A stretch of DNA of 64,000 bases from NCBI GenBank assembly GCA_964344685.1, contig CAYFOK010000005.1, forward strand, positions 124,001-188,000, in the 5' to 3' direction. Of the stretch, positions 1 to 8,525 are shown in pieces (positions within the stretch are counted from its first letter, which is position 1; each line of letters begins with the position of its first letter). The notes below the pieces were generated by a model. The model saw only the letters and a list, made by a program, of their open reading frames with translations, searched no databases and was not told where the DNA came from. Made by a program: the position numbers and the translations under genes. The DNA comes from Scalindua sp964344685. Its GTDB lineage: Bacteria; Planctomycetota; Brocadiia; Brocadiales; Scalinduaceae.

Positions 1-2985
1 TTCAAAGGTGACCATAACAAAATCTTTTTTGAGCCCAGGGTGTTTAGTGCCCAGCCCTGCTATCTTCATCTCTTCACTCTCCACTAAACAGGTCTTCACC
101 GTAATAGTGCCGCCATCCGGCATCATCGAATCACCTGCGTTTGTTATTAAATTCAGAAATACCTGTCTAAGCTCGTCACTGCTGCCAATTACGTACGGCA
201 GATTGTCAGCAAATGATCTGACAAACCTTATGCTTTCCAGTTTCATATCAGGTTCCAATATGGCTATCGTCCTCTCCAGCAGATCATTTAAATCAACCTC
301 TTCGGCCTCTGAGGTTCCTATCCTAGAAAATCTCAACAGTCCATCAGTAATCTTCACAATGCGCTGGATCTCTTCTTGAATTGATTTCAGGTCATCTTCT
401 GTCTTCGACCCTTTCTCAGCCTCCATCAATAACAATTGAATATGAGATGAAATGATATTCACAGGATTCAGTATCTCATGAAATATACCTGCCGTCAATC
501 TCCCGAGAGAGGCCATCTTGTATGACACCGCTAATTTTGCTTTACTCTCCTGTAATGCCTGATCTGATATCTTTTTCTCTGTGATATCCTCCTTAACTCC
601 AAGAAAATGTGCTATATGCCCTTCTTTATCACGTATGGCAGAAATGGAGGCATTCTCCCAATACAGCTCACCACTCTTTTTCTTATTATGAAATTCACCG
701 TTCCACTCATTACCTGAAGTTATCGTTTTCCATAATTCCCTGTATTCTTCGTCTGTTTTTTCACCCGAATTCAATATTCGCGGATTCTTCCCAATGACTT
801 CACTAAAGTGATAACCGGTTGATTCACAGAATTTTCGATTCACGTATTCGATATTACCTTTTGTGTCAGTAATGACAACTGTCACAGGGCTCTGTTCTAC
901 AGCCTGTGACAACATGTGAACTCTCTCTTCTGTCTGCTTAAGTTCGGTTATGTCTCGGGATTCCTTAATTATGAAAATTATATTACCATCCTTATCTTTG
1001 ACCGGTGTCAGTGAAGTGTCTACGTATGCTAATGTGCCGTCATGCTTAACATGTGTTGCATCAAAACGTATGAAATTACCCTCACTGGCCTTCCGGACTG
1101 ATTCATACAGGAGCTTTTGAAGGGATTCTGAATGTGACCACCAGGGTGCTTCCCAGAGCGGTTTGTTAATGACATCAGAGCGTTTTATAGCTGCGAAATT
1201 TAGTGATCCTTGATTAACTTCAATCAGGGTACCATCCGGTTCCAGCAAACCTATAAATTGGAATGTATTTTCAAAGATCGCCCTGAATTTCTGTTCGCTT
1301 TCATATAATGCCTTCTCCGCTCGCGTATTGATAAGTATCTCCACAAAAACACTGGATAAGGTCTCTATGGACAGTTGGTCATCAAGATCATAGCCGCCCT
1401 CTTTATTGGCTAAACCAATCATGCCGATAGTTGTTCCGGCTATTTTCAATGGAATGCCCATAAAGCTGGTTATAGGCGGATGCCCTGCAGGAACCCCAAC
1501 CTTATCGGGATGTGAGTCAGGTTCATTTATTATACGAGACTTCCCCTCCTTCATTGTTGAACGATCAACTCCGCGGATCATCATGTCTTTAAGTAATCTC
1601 TCCGCATCTGTCTCAGGGATTTTGCAGGCACCCCATCCCGGGTCACTTAAGGCGAGGCAGTCAAAAAACCCTTTCTGATTAATCTCACCATAAAAGCCAA
1701 ACTTACTTTCTGTTATTTCCTCTGCAATTGACAGAAATGCCTCTGCTAACTGCCGTTCGGTTGTACGTGTCAACGCTAATTTAAATAACTTATTGATTTC
1801 ATCCAGAACTTTACTCTGTCTGATAATTTTTATTTCTGCTTCTTTGCGTGCAGTGATATCAAAAATAGTTCCATCCAGCCAAAGCACCTTGTCATTATTA
1901 TCTAATACCGCCGTCCCTCTCTCAAAGACCCAGATAATGTTTGCATCCTTGTTTATAATGCGATATTCCATCTCAAATGACCTTCTGTTTTTGATACCTT
2001 CTTTAACTGCATTTCTTACCAGAGAACGATCGTCCTGATGGATAATACTGTCTAAGCTTCTTATGCTATTATTCATGAAATCTGATGATGGATATCCGCT
2101 TATGCTCTCGATTACATCGCTAATATATTCTATAGTCCAATTTTCATCGTTTTTGCATCTATAGGTTGCTCCGGGTATATTGTCAACTAGAGTCCTGAAT
2201 TTACTTTCGCTTTCCTTCAAAACCATTTCTGATTGTTTCTGTTCAGTTATATCTCTTGCAATATGTACAACACCATTGAATTTACCTGAAGAGTCTAACC
2301 GGGGCGAGCACGACATCAGAAAAGTGCCGCCCAGACAGTTTTGCTCTACTACTTCAGTCTGTAATGTCTCCATGCATCTTCCGGCAGGACAGACATGCGA
2401 GGGTTCTTTACTGCTATGAAACACCTCATGACATTTCTTCCCAACAATATCCCTGAATTCTAGATTAAGATTTTTAACAACGGCCTTATTGCATCTGACG
2501 ATGTTGAAATCCTTATCTTGTATAGTGATCATATCTGAAATGGAATCAAAGGTTTCCTCCCACTCCCTCTCTTCTTCAATTGTTTGTTGATACAGTATAC
2601 GGTTTTGCAGTATCATCGCCTGCTTTTGCAGGGCTCTCTTAATGATTGTCAGCATGTATGGCATTTCAAACGGCTTGGGTATAAAAGAGAATGCGCCCTT
2701 ATCCATTGCCCTTATAACAGTCTCCATCTGTGCAAAAGCAGTGAAGACGATTACTTCCGTATCAGGAGAGATCTTCTTGAGCTCATCAAGCACTGTAAGC
2801 CCTTCTGAATCCGGCAGTCTCATGTCCAGCAGGACGATATTGCAGAAATCACTCTCGACTTTCTTTAACCCATCTGCTGCGGTATGAGAAGCTTCAATCG
2901 AGTAAGCTTCCATCTCTATTATGTCTACTATACTTTCACAAAGAGCTTCATCATCGTCAATAACTAGAATTTTTGGTTTGTCCAT
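1..2985 (-). CDS. Multi-PAS/GAF hybrid sensor histidine kinase with N-terminal receiver (3-prime truncated by window)
   Basis: Reading the complement from an ATG at 2985 gives one open frame to the window edge (995 codons). Order seen: receiver at residues 1-120 (ILVIDDDEA, phospho-acceptor in LLDMRLPDSEG, conserved Lys in PKPFE); a PAS domain with a CPAGRC cysteine motif (about 142-250); a second PAS (260-372); a GAF domain (405-552, GIPLKIAG...IGLAN); two more PAS/PAC units (565-672, 685-805), each ending in DITE; a HisKA dimerisation box with FHEILNPVN near residue 835; then the N-box (NLITNAGDSM) of the HATPase. The G boxes lie beyond position 1, so the C-terminus is missing. Predicted soluble; no membrane segment seen. 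Having the receiver at the front suggests it is itself controlled by an upstream kinase. Ligands of the PAS/GAF domains cannot be told from sequence. Confidence 0.93.
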   Translation of the reverse strand, partial: MDKPKILVIDDDEALCESIVDIIEMEAYSIEASHTAADGLKKVESDFCNIVLLDMRLPDSEGLTVLDELKKISPDTEVIVFTAFAQMETVIRAMDKGAFSFIPKPFEMPYMLTIIKRALQKQAMILQNRILYQQTIEEEREWEETFDSISDMITIQDKDFNIVRCNKAVVKNLNLEFRDIVGKKCHEVFHSSKEPSHVCPAGRCMETLQTEVVEQNCLGGTFLMSCSPRLDSSGKFNGVVHIARDITEQKQSEMVLKESESKFRTLVDNIPGATYRCKNDENWTIEYISDVIESISGYPSSDFMNNSIRSLDSIIHQDDRSLVRNAVKEGIKNRRSFEMEYRIINKDANIIWVFERGTAVLDNNDKVLWLDGTIFDITARKEAEIKIIRQSKVLDEINKLFKLALTRTTERQLAEAFLSIAEEITESKFGFYGEINQKGFFDCLALSDPGWGACKIPETDAERLLKDMMIRGVDRSTMKEGKSRIINEPDSHPDKVGVPAGHPPITSFMGIPLKIAGTTIGMIGLANKEGGYDLDDQLSIETLSSVFVEILINTRAEKALYESEQKFRAIFENTFQFIGLLEPDGTLIEVNQGSLNFAAIKRSDVINKPLWEAPWWSHSESLQKLLYESVRKASEGNFIRFDATHVKHDGTLAYVDTSLTPVKDKDGNIIFIIKESRDITELKQTEERVHMLSQAVEQSPVTVVITDTKGNIEYVNRKFCESTGYHFSEVIGKNPRILNSGEKTDEEYRELWKTITSGNEWNGEFHNKKKSGELYWENASISAIRDKEGHIAHFLGVKEDITEKKISDQALQESKAKLAVSYKMASLGRLTAGIFHEILNPVNIISSHIQLLLMEAEKGSKTEDDLKSIQEEIQRIVKITDGLLRFSRIGTSEAEEVDLNDLLERTIAILEPDMKLESIRFVRSFADNLPYVIGSSDELRQVFLNLITNAGDSMMPDGGTITVKTCLVESEEMKIAGLGTKHPGLKKDFVMVTFE

Positions 2986-3020
2986 TTGGATTTTTTTATT
3001 GTCGAATGTTGATTGTCTAT

Positions 3021-3374
3021 TTAGTTTCTCTTTTGTGCAGTTTTTCTTGTTGCAATAAAAATAGAGGTTAATTCATGAGCTTCATTGAAAAGTGGCAAGA
3101 CTCTATTTCTTTGCATTATTTTCTCATCTATAACGAATTCCAGCCAGAATTCAGATTCATCCGATTCTTCAACCACGATACTAATTTTTGATATAAAAGC
3201 AGCCTTTGTTTGTGCTAAGAGAGTTGCACGATAATTTGCTGCGACAGAAGTAGAACTTCTTATTAGTTGTTTTCTTATATGAACTCCCAATTCTGTTTTA
3301 GGTAAAGTTATGGCAAGTTTAACAGTTCTATGAGCAAATTCCTTTGTTCTGTTCTTTAATTCTTTAGCATCCAT
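3021..3374 (-). CDS. Four-helix-bundle protein (S23/IVS-protein family, TIGR02436-like)
   Basis: A 117-residue basic helical protein beginning MDAKELKNRTKEFAHR, with the family hallmarks SSTSVAANYRA and a C-terminal E-A-x-E-L-T-S-I-F segment. The frame is open further upstream, but the ATG at 3374 has GGAG about 9 bases before it and matches the usual family start, so I prefer it. The family was first found inside 23S rRNA intervening sequences, but most members, like this one, are free-standing chromosomal genes of unknown function. It sits between two signalling genes with a heptamer repeat array just upstream, which suggests it was inserted as a mobile or domesticated unit rather than belonging to the phosphorelay. 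Confidence 0.85.
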   Translation of the reverse strand: MDAKELKNRTKEFAHRTVKLAITLPKTELGVHIRKQLIRSSTSVAANYRATLLAQTKAAFISKISIVVEESDESEFWLEFVIDEKIMQRNRVLPLFNEAHELTSIFIATRKTAQKRN

Positions 3375-3434
3375 GCTATTTTCTCCATAAAATGATTTTT
3401 GATTTCCTATCGCCAATACCCAATCTTCAATATA

Positions 3435-3469
3435 CAATCACCAATCACCAATCACCAATCACCAATCAC
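3435..3469. repeat. Tandem heptamer repeat (CAATCAC x5)
   Basis: Five perfect head-to-tail copies of CAATCAC, bordered by degenerate copies on the left (CAATCTTC, CAATATA). It lies in the 5-prime flank of the four-helix-bundle gene, between that gene and the end of the double-receiver gene. There are no spacers, so it is not CRISPR. A seven-base tandem repeat can change length by replication slippage. Confidence 0.85.
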
Positions 3470-3477
3470 CAACCCCA

Positions 3478-4230
3478 TCACTTCAGCGCTTCTTTCAGCT
3501 TTTCTCTCGAAAGTTCCTCTAAGAATATTATGAGATGGTCAATTTCAAACGGTTTTTCAATAATACTTTGCGCTATGTGTGCCTTAAGTGCTTCATCAAT
3601 CTGTGATTGAAACTCCTTTGCATAGGCGGACATCAGTACTATAGTACATTTACAACCTCTCTCTTTGATTGTCTTTGCCACTTCCAGCCCACTCTTCCCA
3701 TTAAGTTTCATATCAAGCATAACGATACCGCATTTCTGTTTAGAAAGCAGCTCAACAGCATCTGCTGCATTGTTAGCAGAAGAAACTTCAAAATGATTAA
3801 TTGTAAGCGCATCTTTGAGGGAATCACAGAATGGCACGTCATCATCAACTAAAAACAGTACATGTTCATCTCTCAGCTTTATCAGGAAGCTAATAACCTT
3901 GTCAATGTCAATTGGCTTTGGCAATACCCATAACGCCCCTTGCTTTTTTGCCTGATTTACAAGCTCGTCCTCCGCATAAGCAGTTATCATAATAATTTCT
4001 ATTGTTGGCGATATCTCACTGATACGTTTGAGGGTTTCAACTCCATTCATCCCAGGCATTTTGATGTCCAGAAACACAACATCAAATATATTTTCCTTAA
4101 TTAAGCTTAATGCCTCTTCGCCACTGCCTGCACATCTTACGTTATACCCCTTGGCTTCTAATATATCAGATAGTGAATCAGCCAAATTGATATCATCATC
4201 CACGATGAGTACTGACAGGTTATTGCTCAC
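3478..4230 (-). CDS. Double-receiver response regulator (REC-REC), no output domain
   Basis: 250 residues with two complete CheY-like receiver domains. REC1 (about 5-122): VLIVDDDIN, acceptor Asp in FLDIKMPGMNG, Thr in ITAYA, Lys in PKPID. REC2 (about 126-245): FLVDDDVPF, acceptor Asp in MLDMKLNGKSG, Ser in MSAYA, Lys in EKPFE. There is no DNA-binding or enzymatic output domain, so it probably relays phosphate among the kinases around it. The start is GTG at 4230, preceded by AGGAAG. Same strand as its neighbours, and likely part of one signalling cluster. Its cognate kinase cannot be assigned, but the Cache-HAMP kinase immediately upstream is the nearest candidate. Confidence 0.93.
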   Translation of the reverse strand: MSNNLSVLIVDDDINLADSLSDILEAKGYNVRCAGSGEEALSLIKENIFDVVFLDIKMPGMNGVETLKRISEISPTIEIIMITAYAEDELVNQAKKQGALWVLPKPIDIDKVISFLIKLRDEHVLFLVDDDVPFCDSLKDALTINHFEVSSANNAADAVELLSKQKCGIVMLDMKLNGKSGLEVAKTIKERGCKCTIVLMSAYAKEFQSQIDEALKAHIAQSIIEKPFEIDHLIIFLEELSREKLKEALK

Positions 4231-4411
4231 TTCACTTCCTTTCTTTGGATTGATTAATAATTTTCACTACAACATTCACAGAATTACACTGACTTGTTTA
4301 TATTCTCTCGCAAAGGAGCTAAGTTCGCTAAGAAAAAAACTTAAAGATTCAGAAAAAATACTGAAAAGTGTAGGTTGTTTATGCTAGTTCGCACCTGGTC
4401 ATAATAAATTT

Positions 4412-4448
4412 CTTTTCTCTTTCTTTGCGTGCTTTGCGTCTTTGCGAG
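4412..4448. repeat. Dispersed CGCAAAG-type repeat, copy 1
   Basis: Between the Cache-HAMP kinase gene and the double-receiver gene lies a stretch read on the minus strand as CTCGCAAAGACGCAAAGC followed by ACGCAAAGAAAGAG. The same pattern recurs at 42311-42344. It looks like an intergenic dispersed repeat built on a CGCAAAG heptamer, not a coding feature. Confidence 0.6.
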
Positions 4449-4470
4449 ATACCAGCATTTGTATTTCCAA

Positions 4471-6303
4471 TCATAAATCCTCTACTCCCGGAAATACAAT
4501 CTTAAACGTACTTCCTTTTCCCTCTTCGCTCTCAACTGTAATATTGCCATCGTTAGCTGTAATGATCTCCTTAACTATTGACAGACCCATTCCAATCCCG
4601 CTTGTTTTCATTGTGAAGAAAGGTTCGAATATCTTTTCAATGACTTCTTTCTTCATCCCGTTTCCGGTATCGGCAAAAGATATTTCCACGAAATCTCCTT
4701 CGTGCTCCGAGCTCTGAACTTTTCTAGTATTCACGGTAACCGTACCGCTATTCGGTATGGCATGTACCGCATTTGACATGATGTTGGCACATACCTGTCT
4801 AAACTGGAGGCAATCAATCATTATATCAGGGCATTGGTTATCAAGTCCGGTAATAAGCTGTATCCACTCCGGCAAAGGGAATTCCGAAAAGAAATCATTC
4901 ACTAAATCATTAATATTGATCCTGCTCTTTTCTGGTTTTTTTAATCCAGCAAGGCGCATAAGACTTGTAATAATTTCATTTGCACGGGTAATCTCGCTAT
5001 TCATCAGATTGAGATGCTTCTTTGTCATTTCATCCGGATCCTTCAGTGTCATATTCAGGAAGTATGCAGAGTTCTTAATTGTTGACAAGGGATGCCTGAT
5101 GTCATGGGCAATAGAACCTGATACACGGCCAAGAGTAGCTAATTTTTCTTTCTTTACCAGTTCGTCCTGCGCCTGTTTCAGCGAATGGACCATAGTATTA
5201 AATGATATTGCCAGTTGACCAACCTCATCCTTTGTTGTAATGTTCAACTTAGGTGTTAAATCACCTCCAGCTATTAATTTCGTTTTTCTTGTTAACCCTA
5301 TGATGGGCCCGGAGAATATTTTGGCAAATATCAACCCAACTATTATTGTTATTGCCATAAAAGCACCCACTATTACTATTGACATATTTCTTAAGTAATC
5401 TACTAAAGCAAAGGCTTCTCCAGTATCAATTTTGGCCACCAACCCCCAACCAAGAGAAGGGATAAATCTCCAGGCTGCAAGAATTTCTTGACCACGATAA
5501 TCGATTGATAGCCCTGATCCACTCCTGCCTTGTACGGCTTCCTGAATTGGGAAAGCAGTTTTTGCTCCAAAATCCACTTTTTTCTTCAGTGCTGAATCTC
5601 TAACATGACGAAGATGATTTAAGAATAGTGCCGAGCTACCAACGTTCTTCCCTATAAGAGTCTCTCCTGTTTTACCCAGTCCGGTTGTTTCCTGAATTAA
5701 TTTATAAATAGATTCCATATCAACCTCAATGGCAACTATTCCTGCAAAATTTCCATAAAAATCGTTAATGGGAGCGGTGATTAACATCAAATAAGTATCT
5801 TCCGGATATCTACTATAAAAAATATCAGAAAAGTAAATCCCCTTCTTCCCCTCTTCAAACACACTTGCTTCCAATTCGGAGAGAAGATTGTCTAAATAAG
5901 CTTCAGTATGTGTCTCATTAGTCACATATACAATCTTACCCTCAGGGTCTACGAGCATAAAATCTTCGTATTTATAAACAGTTTGAAATGTTTGCAACTG
6001 ACCATCTAGCATCTTTTTAGCTTTTATGTAGGCAGGATTCGTTCTGTCATTTGCAAACTGAGTCACGATTGGAAGATTAGTTTTGATATTATAATAGTCT
6101 TGAATAGTTCTGGCATCAGCCTTTCTTTCATTAAAGAATGACTTAATACTATTAGCCTTAATATCTGCAATGCTTTCCAATGCGTCAAGCCGAGCATTCA
6201 TTAAGGCATTCCTGGCAACAGAATAACTTATAATACCAATGGTAAGTATAGGGATGATGGCAATTGCAAGAAAAACTACTATTAGTTTTAGTCTGATAGA
6301 CAT
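4471..6303 (-). CDS. Membrane sensor histidine kinase: Cache, HAMP, HisKA, HATPase
   Basis: 610 residues. TM1 at about 7-27, an extracytoplasmic double-Cache-type sensor region (about 35-305), TM2 at about 310-334 (IVIVGAFMAITIIVGLIFA), HAMP (about 335-388), dimerisation/phospho-acceptor helix with SIAHDIRHPLSTIKNS near residue 400, then a HATPase domain with the N box (NIMSNAVHAIPNSG), G1 (DTGNGM), F box (FEPFFTMK) and G2 (GIGMGLSIV). All catalytic boxes are intact. The Cache fold usually binds small molecules outside the cytoplasm. There is no receiver in this protein; the double receiver encoded just downstream is the obvious partner by position. It is preceded by a promoter motif shared with the kinase at 8522-10219. 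Confidence 0.93.
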   Translation of the reverse strand: MSIRLKLIVVFLAIAIIPILTIGIISYSVARNALMNARLDALESIADIKANSIKSFFNERKADARTIQDYYNIKTNLPIVTQFANDRTNPAYIKAKKMLDGQLQTFQTVYKYEDFMLVDPEGKIVYVTNETHTEAYLDNLLSELEASVFEEGKKGIYFSDIFYSRYPEDTYLMLITAPINDFYGNFAGIVAIEVDMESIYKLIQETTGLGKTGETLIGKNVGSSALFLNHLRHVRDSALKKKVDFGAKTAFPIQEAVQGRSGSGLSIDYRGQEILAAWRFIPSLGWGLVAKIDTGEAFALVDYLRNMSIVIVGAFMAITIIVGLIFAKIFSGPIIGLTRKTKLIAGGDLTPKLNITTKDEVGQLAISFNTMVHSLKQAQDELVKKEKLATLGRVSGSIAHDIRHPLSTIKNSAYFLNMTLKDPDEMTKKHLNLMNSEITRANEIITSLMRLAGLKKPEKSRININDLVNDFFSEFPLPEWIQLITGLDNQCPDIMIDCLQFRQVCANIMSNAVHAIPNSGTVTVNTRKVQSSEHEGDFVEISFADTGNGMKKEVIEKIFEPFFTMKTSGIGMGLSIVKEIITANDGNITVESEEGKGSTFKIVFPGVEDL

Positions 6304-6447
6304 ACCGTTAGACCCAAAATATTAATACTTAATTTATTTAAGCAGTGTAAAAAACTGTTGCTTTTGTGAGTGTAAAATCCAGCTTTTCAATAAATAATTA
6401 ATATATTATTGTGTCTATATACGGCTAAACGGTGAGCAATTGGATTT

Positions 6448-6476
6448 AATGTACGTCTTTAGTGTTATAAAATCAA
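6448..6476 (-). promoter_or_regulatory. Candidate promoter of the Cache-HAMP kinase gene, shared motif copy 1
   Basis: On the minus strand: TTGATT (6471-6476), 17-bp spacer, TACATT (6448-6453), about 145 bp before the start at 6303. The spacer itself (TTATAACACTAAAGACG) nearly matches that of the second copy at 10347-10375, as do several flanking bases, so similarity extends beyond the -35/-10 boxes. Confidence 0.5.
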
Positions 6477-6509
6477 GTAGAAATTATATAAGGTATTGCT
6501 ATATAAGGG

Positions 6510-6533
6510 TTCAATTCAGGATCCTGAATTGAA
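6510..6533. promoter_or_regulatory. Perfect 24-bp palindrome
   Basis: The half-site TTCAATTCAGGA is followed directly by its exact reverse complement TCCTGAATTGAA, with no loop. It lies about 34 bp upstream of the -35 box at 6471-6476. A loopless palindrome fits a dimeric operator better than a terminator, and no T-run follows on either strand. Confidence 0.5.
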
Positions 6534-6629
6534 ATGTTGAAGATTTTATATAAAAAAACTCTTTTTCATGTATGATCACCATAACGACTCTTTCCGAAGG
6601 TTAAAACAGATTAAAACATTCTTTAATTT

Positions 6630-8525
6630 TTAAATAAACAGCTCATTAATATGTTTGAACAGTACTGAGTGTTTAAAAGGTTTTTGTAGATAAAAGTCTA
6701 CTTTTAACTCTTTACCTGATGCCAGTGCAGGCTCATCATTCCAACCGGTAATTATTCCTATCTTAGGCCTCTTTTTTAATCCGTTAAGAACCCTCACCAC
6801 ATCATATCCAAAGATATTCGGCATGGCAAGGTCGCACAGCACAAGGTCAAAATCCTCACCCTCTGCCATTTTTATAGCATCGGCACCGTTATCAACAGTT
6901 TTGACCTTGTGGCCATCTCTTGAAAGGAGTTGATCCAGTATGTTTCGTATATCCTCTTCATCATCTACCACCAGGATATGCAGGTTCTTTTCGATTGTTT
7001 CCTGTTGCGGTTCAAGTTTCGATACTGTACTTACGGTTTTTGCGTCAATTGGGAATTGAATGCTGAACTTACTGCCCTTCCCTGGCTCGCTTTGCACCTC
7101 TATCTTGCCTCCATGTCTGGTTATTATACCGTAAGCCATACTCATGCCCAATCCGGTCCCTTCCGGAGTCTTGGTGGTAAAAAATGGATCAAAAACATTT
7201 TTCTTCACATCCTCGGTCATACCTTCTCCTGTATCGGTGATATCTACGAAAAAAGCATCATCATTACTCGATGTACTGAAAGTGATACTACCTCCCCCTG
7301 GCATTGCATCAAGTGCGTTGTTAATTATATTTACAAAAACCTCCCTTATTTCAGTAGGGTTACACTTTATAAATGGAACCCTGGCCATTCCTGCTCTATC
7401 AATCTGATAGTTTATGCCTTTTGCCTGCGCCTCATTGATCCATCTGGGTCTTGTAAAATTAATAGACTCTATTATCAGATCCGTGATATCAGAAGGTACG
7501 AACTCATCACGGTCTTGTCTTGTTTTAGTAAATTGAAGCATCTTACTGGATATTTCAGCACCATCATCGGCGGCATTCATTATAATCCTGAGCTCATCTT
7601 TCAATTCTTTATTGTCTTCGTAGTCCATCTCCAGTAACTGTACCTTTCCGGAAATAATAGAAAGAATATTATTAAACTCATGGGATATTCCGGCAGTTAT
7701 AGTCCCAATGGACTTAAGTTTCTCTGACTGAAGAAGTGCCTCCTCCATCTGCTTCCTCTCTGTTATATCTATCACAAACACAGTAAACCCTGTAACATCA
7801 TTATTGTCATAAATCGGGTTCAAAACCAATTCATACCAACCCCGATTACCGGTATGTCCATACTCCTCGATCTTGACAAATCGCTCACCCCTCAAGACAC
7901 GTTTAAAATTTTCTTCAGCCTGCAGACGGTCATCTTCTACGGAAATATAAGTCAGTATGTTCCGGCCAATCTCAATATCGACGTTATATGCCTCTTTCAT
8001 CCTTTTTACATGAGCCATGTTAAAGTTCAAATAATTGTAGTTCGTATCCAGTGCAAAAATAATAATATTATCAGGGCTCTCAATAATGGAAGATAGCAGC
8101 GAATTTGATCTTTGAAGAGCTTCCTCTGATTCACTAAGCTTATTATCTATATGCCTGCGTTCTACAACCTGCTTAATTAAGGTATGGAAACGTTCCATAT
8201 CTAATGGTTTTGTCTCATACGAGATAACATTTTTCTGTTTTACCGCCTCGATGGCACTGTCAATCGTAGCCTGACCTGTCATATATATAAACTCTGTCAA
8301 AGGGGATAACCTGGCAATCTCTTCGACTACCTTAATGCCTGAAATATCAGGTAGGCTGATATCTATAATAGCTATATCATATGTGTTATTACCGCAAAGG
8401 CCAATTGCTTCACTGCCATTTTCAACAGTCTCAACAACATAACCATCTATCGATAATATATCCTTGAGGGAGTCACAAAGCCCTGTATTGTCGTCTACAA
8501 CGAGTATCTTTCTGCCAATGCTCAC
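6630..8525 (-). CDS. Hybrid histidine kinase REC-PAS-HisKA-HATPase-REC
   Basis: 631 residues. Receiver 1 (about 5-122: ILVVDDNTG, acceptor in IIDISLPDISG, Lys in TKPLD), PAS (about 140-262, ending FVIDITERKQ), HisKA with GISHEFNNILSIISGK near residue 282, HATPase (N box NIINNALDAMPGGG, G1 DTGEGM, F box FDPFFTTK, G2 GTGLGMSMA), then receiver 2 (about 515-631: ILVVDDEED, acceptor in LCDLAMPNIFG, Lys in QKPFK). No membrane segment, so cytoplasmic. The start is GTG at 8525, and its first four bases GTGA overlap the stop of the upstream kinase gene, which implies translational coupling. A receiver at each end makes this a phosphorelay integrator. Confidence 0.95.
   Translation of the reverse strand: MSIGRKILVVDDNTGLCDSLKDILSIDGYVVETVENGSEAIGLCGNNTYDIAIIDISLPDISGIKVVEEIARLSPLTEFIYMTGQATIDSAIEAVKQKNVISYETKPLDMERFHTLIKQVVERRHIDNKLSESEEALQRSNSLLSSIIESPDNIIIFALDTNYNYLNFNMAHVKRMKEAYNVDIEIGRNILTYISVEDDRLQAEENFKRVLRGERFVKIEEYGHTGNRGWYELVLNPIYDNNDVTGFTVFVIDITERKQMEEALLQSEKLKSIGTITAGISHEFNNILSIISGKVQLLEMDYEDNKELKDELRIIMNAADDGAEISSKMLQFTKTRQDRDEFVPSDITDLIIESINFTRPRWINEAQAKGINYQIDRAGMARVPFIKCNPTEIREVFVNIINNALDAMPGGGSITFSTSSNDDAFFVDITDTGEGMTEDVKKNVFDPFFTTKTPEGTGLGMSMAYGIITRHGGKIEVQSEPGKGSKFSIQFPIDAKTVSTVSKLEPQQETIEKNLHILVVDDEEDIRNILDQLLSRDGHKVKTVDNGADAIKMAEGEDFDLVLCDLAMPNIFGYDVVRVLNGLKKRPKIGIITGWNDEPALASGKELKVDFYLQKPFKHSVLFKHINELFI

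Larger units (their letters stand above)
6304..6629. other. Intergenic region with promoter and palindrome
   Basis: AT-rich gap of 326 bp between two minus-strand kinase genes. It holds a candidate promoter (6448-6476) and a perfect 24-bp palindrome (6510-6533), listed separately. No open frame or RNA gene is seen. Confidence 0.6.

Noticed and set aside
3435..3469. CRISPR-like array
   Set aside because: Repeats of 7 bp are contiguous with no spacers and no cas genes are near.
6930..7637. 235-residue open frame on plus inside the hybrid kinase gene
   Set aside because: Antisense to HisKA/HATPase codons that carry all family motifs; composition is not protein-like and it lacks a ribosome site.
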